This document shows, in pieces, positions 8,711-17,525 of a DNA stretch of 55,851 bases. The DNA lies in NCBI GenBank assembly GCA_024640885.1, contig JAHEEC010000018.1:1-55851 (forward strand). The letters are read 5' to 3'. Under the pieces are notes generated by a model that did not search any database, was not told where the DNA came from, and worked only from the letters and a program-made list of their open reading frames with translations. Source of the DNA: Bacteroidota bacterium. GTDB lineage: Bacteria; Bacteroidota; Bacteroidia; Bacteroidales; GCA-2748055. The stretch's first letter is position 1. Every line of letters starts with the position of its first letter. Position numbers and translations under genes: made by a program.

Positions 8711-10891
8711 ATGATTGTGCCCGTCAAAAAGATTATTCAGGGAATTATCCTCCTTTTTGCCCTCTATTGTCCCTCGATTTCCCAGGAACATGTGAAAGCG
8801 GTCAGGTTTGAGACGCCGCCGCACATTGACGGGCTCATCAGCGAGGAGGTGTGGAAGCAGGCCATCCCTGTGACCGAATTTATCCAGAGGGAACCCCATA
8901 ACGGTCAGCCCTTCACGGAAAAAACCGAGGTCTATATCGGGTTTGATCACCTCAACCTTTACATTGCCTTTCGTTGCTACGGCGATCCACAATTGATCAC
9001 CGCAAAGGAGCTGGCCCGCGATGTAAGCCTGGGGAACGACGACCGCATCCAGGTGATCCTGGATACTTACCATGACCACCGCAATGGCTACTGGTTCCAG
9101 GTGGGTCCCCGGGGATCCATCGGAGATGCCTTTGTGAGCGAGAACGGGGCTTCCTTCAATAAGGCCTGGGACGGTTTATGGACGGGCAAAGCCCGGATCC
9201 ACAGCGAGGGATGGGATGCCGAAATGGCTATCCCCTTCAAGACCCTGGGATTTAAGAAGGGTCAGGAGCAATGGGGATTGAAGCTGATCAGGAATTACAT
9301 GCGCAACCAGGAGATCGGTTACTGGCCGGTGGCCAATCTGAACTCTTACCGATTCCAGGTCTCAGACGCGGGGGTCATGGAGGGACTGGAAGGGATCACC
9401 CAGGGTGTGGGGCTTGACATTGTTCCCTATGCACTGACAGGAGCCGAATACCGGCGTGAGGACCAGGCCACGGATCCACTGCTCAATGCCGGATTTGAAG
9501 CCTATTATAACATCACCTCCAACCTGAAGGCCGCCATCACGGTCAACACCGATTTTGCACAGACCGAAGTGGACCAGCAGGAGATCAACCTTACCCGGTT
9601 CAACCTCTATTACCCCGAAAAAAGGGATTTCTTCCTGGACGGGGCCAGCAACTTCAACTTCGGGATCAACGGTGACCAGGAGAACGGGTGGAACAACAGG
9701 CTGATCCCATTCTTTTCAAGAAACATAGGTCTGGACTCAGCAGGCAGGCCCATACCCCTCCAGTACGGAACGAAAATTACGGGCCAGGCCGGTCCCTGGA
9801 ACATCGGTGCCATGTATATGAAGGACCGCCGGGAAGGATGGGATCACTCCCATTTTGTGGTGACGCGGATCTCCCGGAACTTCGGGGACCAGTCCCAGGC
9901 AGGCCTGATCTCCACCTATGGGAATTCCATGTCGGATCTGCCCAGTTACCTGGTGGGGCTGGACCTGAAGCTTGGAACCTCCAGGTTCAGGGGGAACAAG
10001 AACATGGCATTTACCATGTACGGATTGAAATCCCATACGGTGTTTGAGGATCCCTCTACCGGTGACGCCGGAAGGGAGCTGGCTTTTGGGGCCGAATTCG
10101 TCTATCCCAACGACCTCCTGTTTTTCCGGTTGGGCCACATGCAGATCCAGGAGAATTTCGTGGCCGGGATCGGGTTTGTACCCCGGTCAGGGGTTCGCCA
10201 ATCCTACGGAGAGGTGATGGTGGGTCCAAGGCCCGAGAAATGGGGGATCATGCAGATAAAAGCGGGAACAGGGATGGATCATATTTCCTCATTTGATGGG
10301 CAGCTGCTCACCAGGGAGTGGAACGCCACCCCCCTTTCAGTCAGGTTTCTTTCGGGAGACCAGGTGATCTACAAAATGACCTCCTCCTATGAGTACCTGG
10401 ATGAACCGTTCCAGATCTACCAGGAGCACGTGATCCCCGAAGGATCTTACAGTTTCTTCTGGCACACCTTCTCACTTCACTCGGCGGAGCGCCGGAATGT
10501 ATGGGGGTGGCTGGATTACAGAACAGGGGAATTTTTCAACGGGAACAGGAACGAGATCAAGCTGAAGGCAGGGTACAAGGTGGTGGTCCCCCTCTTTGTG
10601 GGCGGAGAAGTGGTCAGGAACCACATCACCCTGCCCGATGGGGCATTTACAGCCAACATATACCGGCTGAACCTCAACATCCTGTTCAGCCCCGATATCA
10701 CCCTCTACAACTTTGTCCAGTACGACAGCAAGTCAGAAACCATCGGCTGGCAATCCAGGTTCCAGTGGATCCTGAAACCCGGCAGGGAGATCTTCCTGGT
10801 CTGGAACAGCATTGCCAGGGATCCCTATGAAAGGTTCCAGCTGGATGAAGCCGGTGTGAGGCTCAAGGTGAAATTCACCGTCAGATTTTAA
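8711..10891 (+). CDS. DUF5916 outer-membrane protein with CBM9-like N-terminal domain
   Basis: This 726-residue protein starts with a signal peptide ending near S-I-S-Q. Residues about 28-215 match the CBM9-like fold often seen in front of DUF5916: H-I-D-G-L-I-S-E-E-V-W is the typical opening and D-D-R-I-Q-V-I-L-D is typical of its core. From about residue 230 the sequence alternates polar and aromatic residues, has the conserved block Y-Y-P-E-K-R-D-F-F-L, and ends in an aromatic residue (V-R-F), as expected of a large outer-membrane beta-barrel. The family is widespread in Bacteroidota and its function is unknown; export or uptake of sugars or peptides has been suggested only by domain content. 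The gene runs towards the permease genes, with a gap of nine bases between converging ends. Confidence 0.85.
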   Translation: MIVPVKKIIQGIILLFALYCPSISQEHVKAVRFETPPHIDGLISEEVWKQAIPVTEFIQREPHNGQPFTEKTEVYIGFDHLNLYIAFRCYGDPQLITAKELARDVSLGNDDRIQVILDTYHDHRNGYWFQVGPRGSIGDAFVSENGASFNKAWDGLWTGKARIHSEGWDAEMAIPFKTLGFKKGQEQWGLKLIRNYMRNQEIGYWPVANLNSYRFQVSDAGVMEGLEGITQGVGLDIVPYALTGAEYRREDQATDPLLNAGFEAYYNITSNLKAAITVNTDFAQTEVDQQEINLTRFNLYYPEKRDFFLDGASNFNFGINGDQENGWNNRLIPFFSRNIGLDSAGRPIPLQYGTKITGQAGPWNIGAMYMKDRREGWDHSHFVVTRISRNFGDQSQAGLISTYGNSMSDLPSYLVGLDLKLGTSRFRGNKNMAFTMYGLKSHTVFEDPSTGDAGRELAFGAEFVYPNDLLFFRLGHMQIQENFVAGIGFVPRSGVRQSYGEVMVGPRPEKWGIMQIKAGTGMDHISSFDGQLLTREWNATPLSVRFLSGDQVIYKMTSSYEYLDEPFQIYQEHVIPEGSYSFFWHTFSLHSAERRNVWGWLDYRTGEFFNGNRNEIKLKAGYKVVVPLFVGGEVVRNHITLPDGAFTANIYRLNLNILFSPDITLYNFVQYDSKSETIGWQSRFQWILKPGREIFLVWNSIARDPYERFQLDEAGVRLKVKFTVRF

Positions 10892-10900
10892 TGGAAATCC

Positions 10901-13354
10901 TTATTCATAATGCAGCGCAATGGCCGGATTGATGCGCGCTGCCTTCAGCGAGGTGATTGTCACCGTCACCATGGCTATGAGGATGGCCAGTATTGCCGCT
11001 GCAATAAATAACAAGGGCTGAAATCCCACGTTGTAGGGGAAATCCCGTAACCAGTCCTGCATCATGAAGTAGGCTGCCGGCATGGCAATGGCGATTGCGA
11101 TGGCCACAGCATAACCCACACTGCTGGATATAACCGTAATGATGTTGCCCTCTGTGGCCCCCATAACCTTCCTGATCCCGATCTCACGAATCCGCTTCTG
11201 GGAGTTATAGAGGGTCAGTCCGAACAAACCCAGGGAAGCGATGAATATGGCAAGGATAGAGAAGATCAGGGTAATGGTCCCGGTCCGCTTTTCCTCGGCA
11301 TAGTATTTATTGAGCTGCTCGTCCAGGAAAAAATATTGCAGGGGTTCATCACCGGCAAACTCTTTCCATAACGATTCCAGATGATCCAGCCCCGCTTCAA
11401 TGTGATCCTTTCCATCTGCCAGCCTCAGGGTAATGTACCCATGCCAGTCCCAGTCCTGAGGTTTCAGCATAATGATCTGGGCCCCGATCTCCTCCTTCAG
11501 GCTTGAGAAGTGATGGTCCTTGACAATCCCGACAACCCTGAGCTCATCCGTAAATCCCTGGTCGGTGGGCCTGAGCAGGCGTGTGTTCAGTGGATCTTCC
11601 AGGTTATATTTCCGGATGGCCGATTCATTGATCAGACAGGCAGATGAATCCCCGGGAAAATCCTCGGACAGGAACCTGCTGTCGGGGGTGGCCAGGTCGA
11701 AATGAAATGTTTCCTGAAAATCCTCATCAGTGTAGTAAACAAAAAACATGGCACTCTCTTCCGGGGGCCTGCCCTTGATCCCAAAAGTGCTGTTGCTGTT
11801 GGTGGCTCCCAGGTAGGCTGTTGAATTGGTGGCCTGGAGGATGGAGGCATGCTTGGTGAGTTCATCCTTGAATACCTGGATCTGTCCATCCAGGGGGTGC
11901 AACCGCTCGAGCACCACAAGTTGTTCCTTGTCAAATCCCAGTTCCTTGTGGGTCATAAACCTGAACTGCCAGTAGATGACCAGTGTTCCTGCAATGATGA
12001 CGATGGAGATGGAGAACTGGATGATCACCAGGGCGTTCCTGAGCCAGGTGGTTCCGTTTTTGGCACTTGCATTGCCCTTCAGCGCAAAAATGGGTTTGAA
12101 GGAGGCCAGTACAAAGGAGGGATAACTTCCGCTCAGCAGGCCCACCAGGATTGCCAGCACCAGGAATGCCGGGATCATGTACCACCTGAAAATATCCCCA
12201 TATTCAAGGTTCATCCCCACCAGGTTGTTAAAAGGGGTAAGCAGCAATGACACCAGACCGAGGGCGATCACCAGTGACAGGAGGCTCAGCACCACGCTTT
12301 CCGCGAGAAACTGCCTGATCAGCTCCTTTTTGCCCGATCCGACCACCTTTCTGAGGCTCACCTCCTTGGCCCTGCTGAGTGACCTGGCCGTACTCAGGTT
12401 CATGAAATTGATGGAGGCAATCACCAGCACGAAGAAAGCGATCACCCCGAAAATTACAAGGTAGGACCGGTTCCCGATGGGCCGGTATCCTACCTCGTTG
12501 GGCAGGTCGATCCCCTGGTCGAGGTGAATGTCCAGAAGGGGCTGGGTATACATCCCGTACTCCCCCCCTCCTTCCTGAAACTCCTCCGGAGAGATTCCCA
12601 TGATTTGTTCCAGTTGTGGCCTGATGTTCTCGATCAACGAGGCATTGATCTTCTGGTCCAGTACCTCCTTGTCGGTCCCAGGTTGCACCAGGAAATAGGT
12701 CATCATCCAGTTGTTGAACCAGAAGGTGCCCCTGCTCCTTTCATCGGAAGAGTAGGAGGCGATAAAATCATAGTCAAAATGGGAGGTCCTTGGCGCATCC
12801 TCAACCACCCCGGTCACCCGGTAGAGGTCCGATTCATTGTTCAGGGCAATGGATTTCCCAATGGGATTTCCGTCAGGAAAATACTGGTACACTTTAGATT
12901 CGGAGATGACCATGGTATTGGGTTCATCCAGGCATGTGGAGGGATCCCCCTCCAGCAGCCGGATGGTAAATATTTCGAAAAAGGTGGAATCGGCAAGCAT
13001 CACCGATTTCTCCAGGAATTTATTATCTGGTTCCGCCCACATCAGCATGTTGGCGAAAAAATCGAACCGGCAGAAATTCTCGATCTCGGGAATCTCTTCG
13101 AAAAAAGTGGGGCCCGCCACCGGGCTGTTCCACGCCCCGGTAAACTCCTCACCTGCCATCTTCCCGTGGATATAGAGCCGGTAAATATCCGCTGAACGTT
13201 CATTGAACCGGTCGTAACTGGTTTCACTGATGATGTAAAGGATGATAAAGATGGCACTTGCCAATCCGATGGCCAGTCCGGAGATATTGATTGCATTAAA
13301 GGCCTTGTTCTTTCCCAGGCTCCGGATGGTTACCCTCAAAAAATTCTTCCACAT
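10901..13354 (-). CDS. FtsX/MacB-type ABC transporter permease (copy 2)
   Basis: This 817-residue membrane protein has the layout of the long permeases common in Bacteroidota: one N-terminal helix (about residues 20-42), a periplasmic MacB_PCD-like domain (about 45-285), a cluster of helices with the FtsX block (about 293-450), a second periplasmic domain (about 465-680) and three C-terminal helices ending in the second FtsX block, with R-K-V-M-G-A-T and A-A-R-I-N-P-A. Such permeases work with a MacB/LolD-type ATPase in moving lipoproteins, antimicrobial peptides or other envelope substrates by mechanotransmission. No ATPase gene is in the window. The product is very similar along its whole length to that of the gene immediately upstream, and the two are separated by 30 bases, so they form a tandem duplicate in one transcript. 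Confidence 0.9.
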   Translation of the reverse strand: MWKNFLRVTIRSLGKNKAFNAINISGLAIGLASAIFIILYIISETSYDRFNERSADIYRLYIHGKMAGEEFTGAWNSPVAGPTFFEEIPEIENFCRFDFFANMLMWAEPDNKFLEKSVMLADSTFFEIFTIRLLEGDPSTCLDEPNTMVISESKVYQYFPDGNPIGKSIALNNESDLYRVTGVVEDAPRTSHFDYDFIASYSSDERSRGTFWFNNWMMTYFLVQPGTDKEVLDQKINASLIENIRPQLEQIMGISPEEFQEGGGEYGMYTQPLLDIHLDQGIDLPNEVGYRPIGNRSYLVIFGVIAFFVLVIASINFMNLSTARSLSRAKEVSLRKVVGSGKKELIRQFLAESVVLSLLSLVIALGLVSLLLTPFNNLVGMNLEYGDIFRWYMIPAFLVLAILVGLLSGSYPSFVLASFKPIFALKGNASAKNGTTWLRNALVIIQFSISIVIIAGTLVIYWQFRFMTHKELGFDKEQLVVLERLHPLDGQIQVFKDELTKHASILQATNSTAYLGATNSNSTFGIKGRPPEESAMFFVYYTDEDFQETFHFDLATPDSRFLSEDFPGDSSACLINESAIRKYNLEDPLNTRLLRPTDQGFTDELRVVGIVKDHHFSSLKEEIGAQIIMLKPQDWDWHGYITLRLADGKDHIEAGLDHLESLWKEFAGDEPLQYFFLDEQLNKYYAEEKRTGTITLIFSILAIFIASLGLFGLTLYNSQKRIREIGIRKVMGATEGNIITVISSSVGYAVAIAIAIAMPAAYFMMQDWLRDFPYNVGFQPLLFIAAAILAILIAMVTVTITSLKAARINPAIALHYE

Positions 13355-13384
13355 GTGATTATTTTCTTTATAACTATTGAATGT

Positions 13385-15844
13385 TTACTCATAATGAAGG
13401 GCAATGGCGGGATTGATCCTGGCTGCCCTCAGCGAGGTGATGGTCACAGTCACCATGGCAATGACAATGGCCAGGAGCGCCGCTGAAATAAAGAGTATTG
13501 GCTGGAATCCCACATTGTAGGGGAAATCCCTCAACCAATCCTGCATCATAAAGTAGGCTACCGGCATGGCGATCACAATGGAGATACCCACCGCATAGAC
13601 CACACTCTTGGTAATGACCGAAACAATATTGGATTCTGTGGCACCCATCACCTTCCTGATCCCGATCTCCCGGATCCTTTTCTGGGAGTTATAAAGGGTG
13701 AGACCGAATAATCCCAGTGAAGCAATGAAGATGGCCAGGATGGAGAAGATCATGGTCACCGTACCCGTTCTTTTCTCCTCGGCATAGTACTTATCCAGCT
13801 CCTCATCCAGGAAAAAATACTGGAACGGTTCGTCATTGGTAAACTCCTTCCACTTCTCTTCCATGTGTTTCAACCCGGCTGCAATATTTTCCTTACCGGG
13901 AGCCAACCGGACCGTCAGGTAACCCGCCCAGTCCCAACCCTCTGGCTTGAGGATGACAATCTGCGCGCCCACTTCATGTTTGAGGGTAAGGAAATGGTAG
14001 TCGCTCATCACACCGACGATCCTCATTTCAGTAAATTCGCTGGGACCCGATTCGTTGAGAATGGCCTGGTTGAGCGGATCTTCCAGGTTGTATTTTTTAA
14101 CAGCGGCTTCATTGACCAGGCACGCTGATGAGTCTGAGGAAAACTCCCTGGAAAAATACCTGCTGTCGGGAGTGGCCAGGGTGAACCGGTAGGTATCCAT
14201 GAAATCCTCATCGGTCCAGTAGGTAAAGAAAAGCGCAGCCTCTTCCGGCGGCCTGCCTTTGATCCCGTAGGCATTGTTGTTATTGGTGGCCCCAAGATAT
14301 CCGGTTGAATTGGTGGCTGCAAGGATTGAATTGTGACCGGTGAGTTCCCGTTTAAAGGTCTGAATTTCCTGGCCCGTGCCCAGGGGATGGATGCGGTCCA
14401 TCACCACCAGCTGCTCCTTGTCAAAACCCAGGTCCTTGTTGGTCATGTACTTGAATTGCCAGTAAATCACCAGGGTGCCTGCAATAATGATGATGGAGAT
14501 GGAAAACTGGATGATGACCAGGGCATTCCTCAGCCAGGTGGTCCCGTTCTTGGCGCTGGCATTTCCCTTCAGGGCAAAGATGGGTTTGAAGGAGGCCAGC
14601 ACAAACGAGGGATAACTGCCGCTCAGCAATCCCACCAGGATGGCCAGTATCAGGAAAGAGAGGACCATGTACCACCTGAAGATATCACCGAATTCAAGGT
14701 TCATTCCCACGAGGCTGTTGAAAGGATTCAGCAGGACAACCACCAGCAACAGGGCGATCAATAGCGAGATCAGGCTCAGGAATACACTTTCAAAAAGAAA
14801 TTGCCGGACAAGCTGCTTCCGGTCCGAGCCCACCACCTTCCTGAGGCTCACTTCCTTGGCCCTGCTCAGGGACCTGGCGGTGCTCAGGTTCATGAAATTA
14901 ATGGATGCAATGACCAGGACAAAAAATGCGATCAGGCCAAAAATTACCAGGTAGGAGCGGTTCCCGATGGGACGGAAGCCGATGTCGCTGGGGACCTCGA
15001 TCCCTGTATCAAGGTGAATCTTAAGCAGCGGTTGTGAAAAAACACCATACTTTCCACCCGCTTCCATAAATTCTTCAGGGGTGATCCCCATGAACTCCAC
15101 AAGCTGGGGGCGAATGTTCTCAATCAATGAAGCGTTTATTTTATCATCAAGAAGTTGCCGGTCAGCCCCGGGCCTTACCAGGATATAGGTCTGCATATGG
15201 TTGTTGAACCAGCTGGTCCTGCGGCTCGATTCATAGGTGGAGTAGGAACAGATAAAATCGTAATAGAAATGGGATGTCCTTGGAGGATCCTGAACCACAC
15301 CAGTAACCCGGTAGAGCGTGGAATCGTTATTCATGGCAATGCTCTTCCCCATGGGATCCCCCCCCGGAAAATATTGTTTCACCTTGGACTCGGAAAGGAG
15401 AATGGTATTTGGCTCGTCAAGGCAGGTGGCCGGATTGCCCCGAAGCAGATCAATGGTAAAAACTTCAAAGAAAGTGGAGTCTGCATACATGATGTGACCT
15501 TCCAGGTATTTGTTTTCCGGATCGACCCACATGAGCCGGTTGTTGGCGAAATCCATCCTGCAATAATTCTCGATCTCAGGAATCTCTTCGTGGAAAGTGG
15601 GACCGAAGATGGGACTGTTCCATGCCCCCTTGAACTGCTCCCCCGCCATTTTTCCATCCAGATAAAGCCTGTAGATGTCAGCCGACCGTTTATGGAAGCG
15701 GTCATAACTGGTCTCGGTGATAATATATAGAATGATAAAGATGGCACTGGCCAGGCCGATGGCCAGGCCCGAAATGTTGATCACGTTAAATGCCTTGTTC
15801 TTGCTGATGCTCCGGATGGTGACTCTAAGAAAATTTTTCCACAT
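13385..15844 (-). CDS. FtsX/MacB-type ABC transporter permease (copy 1)
   Basis: This 819-residue protein is the promoter-proximal partner of the tandem pair. It begins M-W-K-N-F-L-R-V-T-I-R-S like its neighbour and ends with the same A-R-I-N-P-A-I-A-L-H-Y-E. Transmembrane and periplasmic segments fall at the same positions, and the N-terminal helix, the first FtsX block and the last 150 residues are almost unchanged between copies. Differences gather in the two periplasmic domains (for example around residues 95-130 and 540-640), which is where substrate or partner contacts would lie. Without an adjacent ATPase the transporter is probably completed by one encoded elsewhere. The family is certain; the substrate is unknown. 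The 203-base gap in front of it is shared with the divergent aldo/keto reductase gene, and I find no exact TAnnTTTG element on this strand. Confidence 0.9.
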   Translation of the reverse strand: MWKNFLRVTIRSISKNKAFNVINISGLAIGLASAIFIILYIITETSYDRFHKRSADIYRLYLDGKMAGEQFKGAWNSPIFGPTFHEEIPEIENYCRMDFANNRLMWVDPENKYLEGHIMYADSTFFEVFTIDLLRGNPATCLDEPNTILLSESKVKQYFPGGDPMGKSIAMNNDSTLYRVTGVVQDPPRTSHFYYDFICSYSTYESSRRTSWFNNHMQTYILVRPGADRQLLDDKINASLIENIRPQLVEFMGITPEEFMEAGGKYGVFSQPLLKIHLDTGIEVPSDIGFRPIGNRSYLVIFGLIAFFVLVIASINFMNLSTARSLSRAKEVSLRKVVGSDRKQLVRQFLFESVFLSLISLLIALLLVVVLLNPFNSLVGMNLEFGDIFRWYMVLSFLILAILVGLLSGSYPSFVLASFKPIFALKGNASAKNGTTWLRNALVIIQFSISIIIIAGTLVIYWQFKYMTNKDLGFDKEQLVVMDRIHPLGTGQEIQTFKRELTGHNSILAATNSTGYLGATNNNNAYGIKGRPPEEAALFFTYWTDEDFMDTYRFTLATPDSRYFSREFSSDSSACLVNEAAVKKYNLEDPLNQAILNESGPSEFTEMRIVGVMSDYHFLTLKHEVGAQIVILKPEGWDWAGYLTVRLAPGKENIAAGLKHMEEKWKEFTNDEPFQYFFLDEELDKYYAEEKRTGTVTMIFSILAIFIASLGLFGLTLYNSQKRIREIGIRKVMGATESNIVSVITKSVVYAVGISIVIAMPVAYFMMQDWLRDFPYNVGFQPILFISAALLAIVIAMVTVTITSLRAARINPAIALHYE

Positions 15845-15954
15845 GGGTTTTGGATTTGCGGTAATATTTCAGAAACTGTGCCAATTGTGCTTAAATGCTA
15901 TGTATCTGCTTTTTATACTTCAATCTTCCTTGGTTCAAAAGCCCGTTTCCGTAC

Positions 15955-15991
15955 AGGGGTGCCCGGAATCGAACACTGGATTTTTCAACCC
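15955..15991 (-). other. degenerate tRNA-like 3' fragment (uncertain)
   Basis: Read on the minus strand, this stretch has GGGTTGAAAAATCC, like an anticodon arm with GAA in the loop, followed after two bases by GTGTTCGATTCC, which carries the near-universal T-loop sequence GTTCGATTCC. The T-stem does not pair, about ten bases are missing between the two parts, and nothing upstream looks like a D-arm or acceptor strand. It is therefore not a working tRNA. It may be a decayed 3' piece, perhaps an old integration scar, or chance. Confidence 0.2.
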
Positions 15992-16008
15992 TTTTATCCT
16001 ATATTGGT

Positions 16009-16016
16009 TATCTTTA
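16009..16016 (+). promoter_or_regulatory. weak -7-like element before the aldo/keto reductase gene
   Basis: TATCTTTA matches seven of eight positions of TAnnTTTG and ends 31 bases before the ATG at 16048, a usual distance. No -33 element is evident. Confidence 0.3.
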
Positions 16017-16047
16017 ATAAGACGCCATTCCATTAATTTCTGTTACA

Positions 16048-17523
16048 ATGAAAAAACATACCGTTTCCCGCCGCGAATTTGTCAAGTTATCGGCAGCCGC
16101 CGCTGCCGGCCTCACCATCATTCCCGGTTTCCGTTTCGGGATTGACCAGCTCCCCGCTCCCATGAAGAGGCCCTTCGGAAAGACTGGATTTGAGGTAACC
16201 ACCCTGGGATTGGGCGGACAGGCCTCCCTTCAGTGGACCCCGGGGGACGTGGATCCTGTACCCATTATCCTGAAAGCGTTCCGGATGGGGGTGAACTATT
16301 TCGACACTTCCAACCTTTATGCCGACAGTCAGCTGAATTATGGCAAAGCCTTTCGGGAACTTCACCTGATCCCCGGGGTTCAGGGCTATGACAAGAAATT
16401 ACGGGACTCCGTTTTCCTGACCACCAAGACGCACATACGGTGGGCAAAACCAGGATTTACAAATACCGACCAGGTGAGCAACTGGACCCAGGGCGACCAT
16501 GGCCTGGGAGCCGTGGGGGATTTGAAACGGTCTCTTTCACAGATGTTCGGGGATGGCAAGGGAAATTACCCCGAGGGGGCCTATGTAAATATGATCCTCA
16601 TGCACAGCCTCAATAATATGGACGAGGTGGATGTGCTTTACAAGGGACTGGAGACACCCCTCGATGTGGATGGGAATTTCGGGACCCTGGTGGCCATGCG
16701 GGATTTCAGAGATGGCACCAATCTTACCGGGTTGAATCCAATGAATGAAAGGCTGATCAGGCACATTGGTTTTTCGGGCCATCTGAACTCCCCTGCGATG
16801 ATTGAGATGATCCAGCGTGATAAATATGAGATCCTTGACGGAATGCTTGTGGCCATCAATCCCAACGACAAACGGTACCTGAACCACCAGTACAATGTGA
16901 TCCCTGTGGCCCGGGCAAAAAACCTGGGGATCATAGCCATGAAAGTTTTTGCCGATGGTGCCATGTATGACAAGGAGGCACGCTGGTCAAGCACGCCTGC
17001 GGATGTGGTTCGCACCGTGGGGACCAGGGAACTTCCAAGCAAGCCGCTGGTGGAATATGCCCTTACCACTCCGGGGATCCACACTGCCATCATTGGGATC
17101 GGGCAGATCTCCGATGACAACCTGAAGTGCCAGCTCGTGCAGAATTATTATGCTGCACAGGTTGCCCCCGATGGCATGGATCAAACGAAACGGCTGAAAA
17201 TTGAGCAATCCACCGCAATTGCCAAAGGCGGAATGACAAACTATTTTCAGCTTCCCAGGGCAGAGCTCTCTCCGCCCCGAAACGTCATGGCCAAATCAGG
17301 AAATGAGGTGCTTATTACATGGGACACAGCCTATGCCGCAGAGGCACCCCTTTCCCATTACGAGGTAATCAGGGATGGAAAAAAGGTGGGCACAATCCCG
17401 CATCAGCCCCAGATCTCCAAGGATCCTTTTGTTTTCAGGGATGAAACCCCCGGAGGATCCTACAAGGTCGTATCGGTCGACAGTGCCGGCCACAGGTCCG
17501 AAGGTGAATTACTGAATGTGTAG
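16048..17523 (+). CDS. Tat-exported aldo/keto reductase with C-terminal fibronectin-III-like domain
   Basis: The 491-residue product starts with a twin-arginine signal (V-S-R-R-E-F-V-K then an alanine-rich stretch). The body is an aldo/keto reductase TIM barrel beginning at P-F-G-K-T-G-F-E-V. The four catalytic positions of the family are visible: D86 and Y91 in F-D-T-S-N-L-Y, K127 in T-T-K-T-H and H186 in L-M-H-S-L. From about residue 410 to the end a different domain follows, with P-P-R-N-V, W-D-T-A and S-H-Y-E-V-I-R-D-G, which reads as a fibronectin type III or Ig-like beta-sandwich. A periplasmic NADP-type oxidoreductase is odd, since the cofactor should be cytoplasmic; folding before Tat export could carry it along. 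The gene converges on the GT2 operon with only two bases between stops. The substrate is unknown. Confidence 0.85.
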   Translation: MKKHTVSRREFVKLSAAAAAGLTIIPGFRFGIDQLPAPMKRPFGKTGFEVTTLGLGGQASLQWTPGDVDPVPIILKAFRMGVNYFDTSNLYADSQLNYGKAFRELHLIPGVQGYDKKLRDSVFLTTKTHIRWAKPGFTNTDQVSNWTQGDHGLGAVGDLKRSLSQMFGDGKGNYPEGAYVNMILMHSLNNMDEVDVLYKGLETPLDVDGNFGTLVAMRDFRDGTNLTGLNPMNERLIRHIGFSGHLNSPAMIEMIQRDKYEILDGMLVAINPNDKRYLNHQYNVIPVARAKNLGIIAMKVFADGAMYDKEARWSSTPADVVRTVGTRELPSKPLVEYALTTPGIHTAIIGIGQISDDNLKCQLVQNYYAAQVAPDGMDQTKRLKIEQSTAIAKGGMTNYFQLPRAELSPPRNVMAKSGNEVLITWDTAYAAEAPLSHYEVIRDGKKVGTIPHQPQISKDPFVFRDETPGGSYKVVSVDSAGHRSEGELLNV

Positions 17524-17525
17524 GG

